A stretch of 10,938 bases of DNA from Flavobacteriales bacterium (GTDB lineage Bacteria; Bacteroidota; Bacteroidia; Flavobacteriales_F; PHOS-HE28): positions 1-10,938 of the forward strand of contig JAHEFL010000012.1 in the NCBI GenBank assembly GCA_024640205.1. Reading direction: 5' to 3'. Every line of letters begins with the position of its first letter. The stretch's first letter is position 1. The position numbers were made by a program, and so were the translations under genes. The notes under the pieces were generated by a model. The model was not told where the DNA came from, did not search any database, and worked only from the letters and a program-made list of their open reading frames with translations. Shown here piece after piece: positions 6,692 to 10,938 of the stretch.

Positions 6692-7453
6692 ATGGCATTG
6701 AATACGGAAATTCCCGAGATCGGTGAGCAGGTCATCCGTGTGGATCGTACAGAGAGCACGAACAAATTAGCGGCCGAACTCATCGAACTGTCGAAGGTGC
6801 AGCACGGGGCTGTCATTCTGGCCCATGAGCAATCGGCTGGAAGGAGCCAGCAAGGGCGAACATGGATAGCCCAACCGGGGAAGGACCTGACCCTTACGAT
6901 CGTCCTGAAGACCCCATCGCTCAGGGTGGAGGACCAGTTCATTCTTTCGAAGATGGCTGCACTCGCGGTGCATGACGTGGTGAGCCAGTGGGTCGCACAA
7001 GATGTCCGGATCAAATGGCCGAACGACGTGCTCATCGGGCGGCGCAAGGTGGCGGGCATCCTGATCAAGAACGAGGTGATCGGAGAATTGGTGATGGGGA
7101 CCATGGTCGGGGTGGGGCTGAACGCGAACAGCAGGGAATTCGAGGAGTCCTTGATGGCCACCAGCCTGTGTCTGGCTTGTGGCGATGAGCTGGTCTTGGA
7201 TAGCGTCCTTCAGCTGCTGGTCGAACGATTTCGTCGCAGATGGGCACAGTTCCTGATCAGGGATCGCGCGCTTTCCAAGGAATACACGGATCTCCTCTGG
7301 TCCAAGGGGCGGTGGGCTTCCATGATCCTGGATGGGAGCCCGGTAACATTGAGACCCATGGACGTGGATGAGCAGGGCCGCCTATTGGTGGAGCAGGAGG
7401 ATGGCAAGGTCATGGCTTTCGGCCTGGACCACCTGCGGTTCGCAGCCCGATAG
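6692..7453 (+). CDS. birA: Biotin-[acetyl-CoA-carboxylase] ligase (no DNA-binding domain)
   Basis: Cytosolic enzyme that makes biotinyl-AMP and attaches biotin to the carrier lysine of biotin-dependent carboxylases. From ATG 6692 it has 253 residues: the catalytic domain starts directly at VDRTESTN (17-24), followed by [13 protein letters not shown] (46-58, the biotinyl-AMP loop), [20 protein letters not shown] (108-127) and MVGVGLNAN (138-146), then an SH3-like C-terminal domain. There is no N-terminal helix-turn-helix, so it is a monofunctional ligase and not a repressor like the E. coli protein. In the loop, Ser52 replaces the second Gly of GRGxxG. The frame is open upstream to 6548, but that part overlaps rsfS antisense and has no family similarity. 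It is divergent from rsfS and followed by rpmH after 64 bases. Confidence 0.92.
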   Translation: MALNTEIPEIGEQVIRVDRTESTNKLAAELIELSKVQHGAVILAHEQSAGRSQQGRTWIAQPGKDLTLTIVLKTPSLRVEDQFILSKMAALAVHDVVSQWVAQDVRIKWPNDVLIGRRKVAGILIKNEVIGELVMGTMVGVGLNANSREFEESLMATSLCLACGDELVLDSVLQLLVERFRRRWAQFLIRDRALSKEYTDLLWSKGRWASMILDGSPVTLRPMDVDEQGRLLVEQEDGKVMAFGLDHLRFAAR

Positions 7454-7460
7454 AAAAGGG

Positions 7461-7491
7461 CTTGCCCGTTTCCATAAAAGGTCTACTTTTG
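7461..7491 (+). promoter_or_regulatory. Promoter of rpmH (Bacteroidota primary-sigma type)
   Basis: CTTG at 7461-7464 (three of four matches to the -33 TTTG), a 19-base spacer, and TACTTTTG at 7484-7491, an exact TAnnTTTG -7 box. Transcription would start near 7498, giving a leader of about 20 bases before the rpmH ATG at 7518. The motif begins only 8 bases after the birA stop. Confidence 0.75.
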
Positions 7492-7517
7492 CCCTCCCTT
7501 ACGAACGACGAGCCGTT

Positions 7518-7673
7518 ATGAAACGCACCTACCAGCCCAGCAAGCGCAAGCGCGCAAACAAACACGGGTTCCGCGATCGCATGAGCAGCGCCTCTGGCCG
7601 CAGCATCCTGTCCCGTCGTCGTGCCGCGGGTCGCCACAAGTTGACCGTGAGCGACGAGACGTCCCACAAGTAA
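7518..7673 (+). CDS. rpmH: Ribosomal protein bL34
   Basis: A 51-residue, strongly basic protein of the large ribosomal subunit. It opens with [20 protein letters not shown], then [22 protein letters not shown] and a short C-terminal tail VSDETSHK; the family core is complete. Length and the MKRT(F/Y)QPS start are diagnostic, so the ATG at 7518 is preferred although the frame is open upstream. It has its own strong-looking promoter and is followed by an intrinsic terminator, so it appears to be a single-gene transcript. In many bacteria rpmH lies beside rnpA and dnaA; here it follows birA. Confidence 0.97.
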   Translation: MKRTYQPSKRKRANKHGFRDRMSSASGRSILSRRRAAGRHKLTVSDETSHK

Positions 7674-7695
7674 GAGGGATCCATACGAATTCCGG

Positions 7696-7722
7696 AAGGG
7701 TCGCCGCGGTGCGACCCTTTTT
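7696..7722 (+). terminator. Intrinsic terminator of rpmH
   Basis: A perfect 9-base-pair stem (AAGGGTCGC with GCGACCCTT), a six-base loop CGCGGT, and a T-run completing the tail (five T in a row counting the stem end), 23 bases after the rpmH stop. On the other strand the stem is followed by CC, not T, so it is weaker as a terminator for the convergent hydrolase gene, whose stop codon touches it. Confidence 0.85.
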
Positions 7723-8549
7723 CATTTGCCCACCCCGGGTCCAAGGAGCCTGGAGCGGATGGCCAGGCCAAGCTGGCGGGTCAGGATCACATGCCCGAAT
7801 GGAAGGTCCTCCTGTGTGATCAGATCCGGAGCGTGGTTCAGCAGGCGTTGGCCTAATGCGGGTTTGATGACCCGGTCGTGCTCCCCGAAATACAAGTGGA
7901 TGGGAATACCGTGTTCACGGGCCCGGGCCGCTACGCGTGCCAGATCCGGCTCGATCTGTCGGTAGCTCAGCCATACATCATGGATCAATACCCTTTTGGC
8001 GCGGCTGTCCGTTTGCCCGATCAGGAAGCGATGCATCCTGGAGTTCATCAGCTTGAGGCCATGAAGTGCATTGATCAGCAGGTGGAATGCTTCGGGTCTC
8101 TCCACAAAGCGTTCGTATCCCGAACGTCCCGGCCTTGATCCGGCCAATGCGCGATACCAGGGCTTGTTCTTCAGCCCATCCGGCGCGGCCAGGAACAAGC
8201 GTTCAATGCGCTCCGGCATGTGTTCCACCAGGCTCATGGCGAGTCTGCCGCCAAGGCTGTAGCCCAACAAGGACACCTTTTCCTGTTGAAGACCATCGGT
8301 GAATGCCGTGAAATAGGTGGAAAGTTCCTCCGGCGTGAAGGGCTGATGAGCACGCTGCGGATAGGAGGGACTGTGCCCGTGGAAGTGCAGGTCGAAGGCA
8401 TGGATGGTACACCTATCGCCCAAGCTCCCTTCCAGGACTTGGAAGTCCTCACCTGTTCGCCCGAACCCATGGAACGCGATCACATGGACAGGACCCTGGC
8501 CGTAGCTCCGGTAAGCCAGTGTGGTACCGTGGGTGAAATAGGAGACCAA
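7722..8549 (-). CDS. Alpha/beta hydrolase of unknown substrate
   Basis: A soluble alpha/beta-hydrolase fold protein of about 275 residues. It shows the oxyanion region IAFHGFGRTGEDF (24-36), the nucleophile elbow GYSLGG with Ser98, the acid FGEHDRV with Asp225 and the catalytic His253 in PFGHVI, so the triad is complete. A helical cap with many Arg and Trp residues lies between about 125 and 200. No signal peptide is clear. The start is uncertain: TTG at 8549 gives the usual short lead (VSYFTHGTTLAYRSYG), while TTG at 8594 would add 15 residues; no ATG is available in frame. It stands alone, converging on rpmH and divergent from carB, so context gives no substrate. Esterase, MhpC-like C-C hydrolase or thioesterase-like roles are all possible. 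Confidence 0.85.
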   Translation of the reverse strand: MVSYFTHGTTLAYRSYGQGPVHVIAFHGFGRTGEDFQVLEGSLGDRCTIHAFDLHFHGHSPSYPQRAHQPFTPEELSTYFTAFTDGLQQEKVSLLGYSLGGRLAMSLVEHMPERIERLFLAAPDGLKNKPWYRALAGSRPGRSGYERFVERPEAFHLLINALHGLKLMNSRMHRFLIGQTDSRAKRVLIHDVWLSYRQIEPDLARVAARAREHGIPIHLYFGEHDRVIKPALGQRLLNHAPDLITQEDLPFGHVILTRQLGLAIRSRLLGPGVGK

Positions 8550-8634
8550 TGGCGGATCGCAGAATGAAATGATCGGGGAATGGAATGCCGCCAAAGTTCG
8601 GGGAATGGTTACGCTTCATCTGATCGGTAGTTTC

Positions 8635-8663
8635 TCCACGATCGGCCGACCTTATCCACGATC
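8635..8663. repeat. Two 9-base direct repeats upstream of carB
   Basis: TCCACGATC occurs at 8635-8643 and again at 8655-8663, exactly 20 bases apart start to start, about two helical turns. The palindrome TCGGCCGA (8642-8649) lies between and overlaps the first copy. They sit 25-53 bases before the -7 box of carB, where an activator or repressor could bind. This could be chance. Confidence 0.35.
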
Positions 8664-8687
8664 CCCGGAACAGGTGCGCCACGCGGT

Positions 8688-8695
8688 TAGATTTG
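8688..8695 (+). promoter_or_regulatory. Candidate -7 box of carB promoter
   Basis: TAGATTTG is an exact match to the Bacteroidota TAnnTTTG element, 21 bases before the carB ATG. There is no TTTG at the -33 distance (CCGG is there), so an activator may be needed if this is the true promoter. Transcription would begin near 8702, right at a small inverted repeat (CCGGT at 8700-8704 with ACCGG at 8710-8714) that ends two bases before the ATG. Confidence 0.45.
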
Positions 8696-8716
8696 CACCC
8701 CGGTCAACCACCGGAC

Positions 8717-10938
8717 ATGCCAAGAGATACTTCGATCAAGTCGGTCCTGCTTATCGGCAGCGGGCCGATCGTTATAGGACAAGCCTGCGAATTCGATTAT
8801 TCCGGCTCCCAGGCTTCGCGCTCACTGCGCCAGGAAGGCATAGAGGTCACGCTGATCAACAGCAACCCTGCCACCATCATGACCGACCCGGTCACGGCGG
8901 ATAACGTGTACCTGCTACCGCTGAAGCCCGAGAGCATCGAGCAGATCCTGCAAAAGCACAAGATCGACGCGGTGCTGCCCACCATGGGCGGACAAACAGC
9001 ACTGAACCTCGCCATCGAATGTGAGAAGCTCGGTATCTGGGAACAGTATGATGTGCGCATGATCGGCGTGGACACCGAGGCCATCGACATTACCGAGAAT
9101 CGCGAGCGCTTCCGGAAGTTGATGGAGAGCATCGGCATCCCTTCGGCACCCAGCAAGACCGTCACCAGCTTCCTGGAAGGGAAGAAAGTGGCCCAGGAAT
9201 TCGGCTTCCCGCTGGTGATCCGGGCCAGCTACACCCTGGGTGGTGCCGGTGCGGCTTTCGTGAAGGACCCCAAGGAGTTCGACAAGCTCCTGCAGCACGG
9301 CCTTCAGATCAGCCCCATCCATGAGGTGATGATCGACAAAGCCCTGCTCGGCTGGAAGGAGTACGAGTTGGAGCTGCTGCGCGACAAGGATGACAACGTC
9401 ACCATCATCTGTAGCATCGAGAACTTCGACCCGATGGGCATCCACACGGGCGACAGCATCACCGTCGCGCCGGCCATGACCCTGAGCGACCGCACCTACC
9501 AGAAGATGCGGACCATGGCCATCAAGATGATGCGTGCCATCGGCGACTTCGCGGGGGGCTGCAACGTGCAGTTCGCGGTGAGCCCGGACGAGAACGAGGA
9601 CATCTATTCAATCGAGATCAACCCGAGGGTGAGCCGCAGTTCAGCGCTGGCCTCCAAGGCCACCGGCTACCCCATCGCCAAGATCGCCAGCAAACTCGCT
9701 ATCGGCTACCGGCTGGATGAGCTGGAGAACCCGATCACCGGCACCAGCGCCTTCTTCGAGCCCACATTGGACTACGTGATCGTGAAAGTGCCGCGCTGGA
9801 ACTTCGACAAGTTCGAGGGCAGCGACCGTCGCCTCGGGGTGCAGATGAAGAGCGTGGGGGAGACGATGGGCATCGGGCGCAGTTTCCAGGAAGCGCTGCA
9901 GAAGGCCTGCCAGAGCCTGGAGATCAAACGCAACGGCCTGGGTGCGGACGGCAAGGAGACCACCGATACAGCGGTGCTCTTGGAGAGCCTGAGCAACCCC
10001 AGCTGGAATCGGCTCTTCCATGTGTACGACAGCATCAAGGCGGGCATCCCCTTCAAGACCATCCACGACCGCACCAAGATCGACATCTGGTTCCTGAAGC
10101 AGATCGAGGACATGATCCTCACGGAGAAGGAAGTGGAGAAGTACACGCTGGAGACCATCCCGCGCGATCTGCTCTTCGAGGCGAAACAGAAGGGCTACGC
10201 CGATCGCCAGGTGGCGCACCTGCTCGGCTGCCTGGAGAGCGAGGTGTACAAGAAGCGCAACGACCTTGGCATCAAGCGCGTGTACAAGCTGGTGGACACC
10301 TGCGCTGGCGAGTTCCCCGCGAAGACGCCGTACTACTACAGCACCTTCGAAGAGGAGAACGAAAGCGTGCGCAGTGACAGGAAGAAGATCATCGTGCTGG
10401 GCAGTGGTCCCAATCGGATCGGGCAGGGTATCGAGTTCGACTACTGCTGTGTGCACGGGGTGCTGGCGGCCAAGGAGCAGGGTTACGAGACCATCATGAT
10501 CAACTGCAATCCGGAGACCGTGAGCACGGACTTCGACACCGCCGACAAGCTCTACTTCGAGCCGGTATTCTGGGAGCACATCTATGACATCATCCTGCAC
10601 GAAAAGCCGGAGGGCGTCATCGTGCAGCTGGGTGGCCAGACCGCCTTGAAGCTCGCCGAGAAGCTGCACCGCTACGGTATTCCTGTCATTGGCACCAGCT
10701 ACGAAGCCTTGGACATGGCCGAGGACCGGGAGCGCTTCAGCAGCCTGCTCCGCGACCTGGGGATCCCCTACCCGAAGTTCGGTGCGGTGAACAATGCCGA
10801 GGAGGCCATCGCCCTCAGCCGCGAACTGGGCTTCCCCCTGCTCGTGCGGCCCAGCTACGTGCTCGGCGGCCAGAAGATGAAGATCGTGATCAACGAGGAG
10901 GAGCTCGAATCCCAGGTGCTGGACATCCTGCGCCTGAT
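8717..10938 (+). CDS. carB: Carbamoyl phosphate synthetase large subunit (3' end cut by window)
   Basis: Makes carbamoyl phosphate from bicarbonate, ATP and ammonia supplied by the CarA glutaminase, for pyrimidine and arginine synthesis. From ATG 8717 the frame is open through 740 complete codons to the window edge. The internal duplication typical of CarB is visible: SGPIVIGQACEFDYSG at about 15-30 and SGPNRIGQGIEFDYCC at about 563-578. The first ATP-grasp half (carboxyphosphate) includes PTMGGQTALNLA, SYTLGGAGAAF and IEINPRVSRSSALASKATG; the oligomerisation domain follows; the second half includes NCNPETVSTDFDTADKLYFE and VQLGGQTALKLAEKL. The ATP-grasp end, and any allosteric domain, lie outside. 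The MPRDTSIKSV start is the family standard. It is not preceded by carA here. Codons become strongly G/C-ending after the first fifty or so, as expected of an expressed gene in a GC-rich genome. Confidence 0.96.
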   Translation, partial: MPRDTSIKSVLLIGSGPIVIGQACEFDYSGSQASRSLRQEGIEVTLINSNPATIMTDPVTADNVYLLPLKPESIEQILQKHKIDAVLPTMGGQTALNLAIECEKLGIWEQYDVRMIGVDTEAIDITENRERFRKLMESIGIPSAPSKTVTSFLEGKKVAQEFGFPLVIRASYTLGGAGAAFVKDPKEFDKLLQHGLQISPIHEVMIDKALLGWKEYELELLRDKDDNVTIICSIENFDPMGIHTGDSITVAPAMTLSDRTYQKMRTMAIKMMRAIGDFAGGCNVQFAVSPDENEDIYSIEINPRVSRSSALASKATGYPIAKIASKLAIGYRLDELENPITGTSAFFEPTLDYVIVKVPRWNFDKFEGSDRRLGVQMKSVGETMGIGRSFQEALQKACQSLEIKRNGLGADGKETTDTAVLLESLSNPSWNRLFHVYDSIKAGIPFKTIHDRTKIDIWFLKQIEDMILTEKEVEKYTLETIPRDLLFEAKQKGYADRQVAHLLGCLESEVYKKRNDLGIKRVYKLVDTCAGEFPAKTPYYYSTFEEENESVRSDRKKIIVLGSGPNRIGQGIEFDYCCVHGVLAAKEQGYETIMINCNPETVSTDFDTADKLYFEPVFWEHIYDIILHEKPEGVIVQLGGQTALKLAEKLHRYGIPVIGTSYEALDMAEDRERFSSLLRDLGIPYPKFGAVNNAEEAIALSRELGFPLLVRPSYVLGGQKMKIVINEEELESQVLDILRL

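Noticed and set aside
7696..7722. The hairpin as a bidirectional terminator also serving the hydrolase gene
   Set aside because: On the minus strand the stem is followed by CC and no T-run, and the hydrolase stop codon abuts the stem, so only plus-strand intrinsic termination is well supported.
9641..10669. A 342-codon open frame on the minus strand inside carB
   Set aside because: It is a mirror of carB codons (runs of Leu, Val, His and Gln), with no recognisable domain, while the carB frame is unbroken and strongly conserved.
1..10938. Mobile elements, CRISPR arrays, tRNA or rRNA genes, defence systems
   Set aside because: No transposase or integrase signature, no terminal inverted repeats, no regular repeat-spacer array and no tRNA-like TTCGA arm with a matching acceptor stem were seen; the genes are all housekeeping or conserved unknowns.

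Overview
The window reads as ordinary chromosomal DNA of a member of the Bacteroidota, most likely a Flavobacteriales-type lineage with unusually high GC for that group. The support is protein-level: UPRT with the DPMLATGQS form of the PRPP loop, a YjjG-type HAD phosphatase, a GS-type (short) phosphatidylserine decarboxylase, and the gene run rsfS-ftsH-cdsA-psd next to a divergent birA, an order I recall from Flavobacteriia. Promoter sequences also fit: rpmH has a near-perfect Bacteroidota promoter (TTG-N19-TAnnTTTG), and -7 boxes of the same type lie before rsfS and carB. Shine-Dalgarno sequences are mostly absent and several starts are GTG or TTG, as is common in this phylum.

Layout. (1) Bases 1-2175, plus strand: the C-terminal end of a FemAB/GNAT-like acyltransferase, then upp, a small four-helix membrane protein and a yjjG-like phosphatase, all overlapping or a few bases apart, so probably one transcript that includes pyrimidine salvage and housecleaning. 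(2) Bases 2161-6630, minus strand: a compact six-gene operon, rsfS > ftsH > DUF2007 protein > cdsA > psd > lipoprotein, joining translation silencing, membrane proteolysis and phospholipid synthesis. Its end overlaps yjjG tail to tail. (3) Bases 6692-7673, plus strand: birA, then rpmH (ribosomal protein L34) with its own promoter and a clear intrinsic terminator at 7696-7722. (4) Bases 7722-8549, minus strand: an alpha/beta hydrolase. (5) Bases 8717 to the end, plus strand: carB, large subunit of carbamoyl phosphate synthetase, cut by the window edge after 740 codons.

The most striking observation is in ftsH. The AAA+ module and the HEAGH zinc motif are intact, but about 59 residues of the M41 peptidase domain are missing in frame right after the sequence HASPL. 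The lost segment normally carries the third zinc ligand (an Asp). The junction falls where two short similar sequences (L-V-K-V-T and L-E-K-V-T in relatives) would have been, so it is either a real deletion by short-repeat recombination that makes a protease-dead FtsH, or an assembly collapse. I saw no mobile element, CRISPR array, RNA gene or defence system, and no gene-free stretch longer than about 170 bases.
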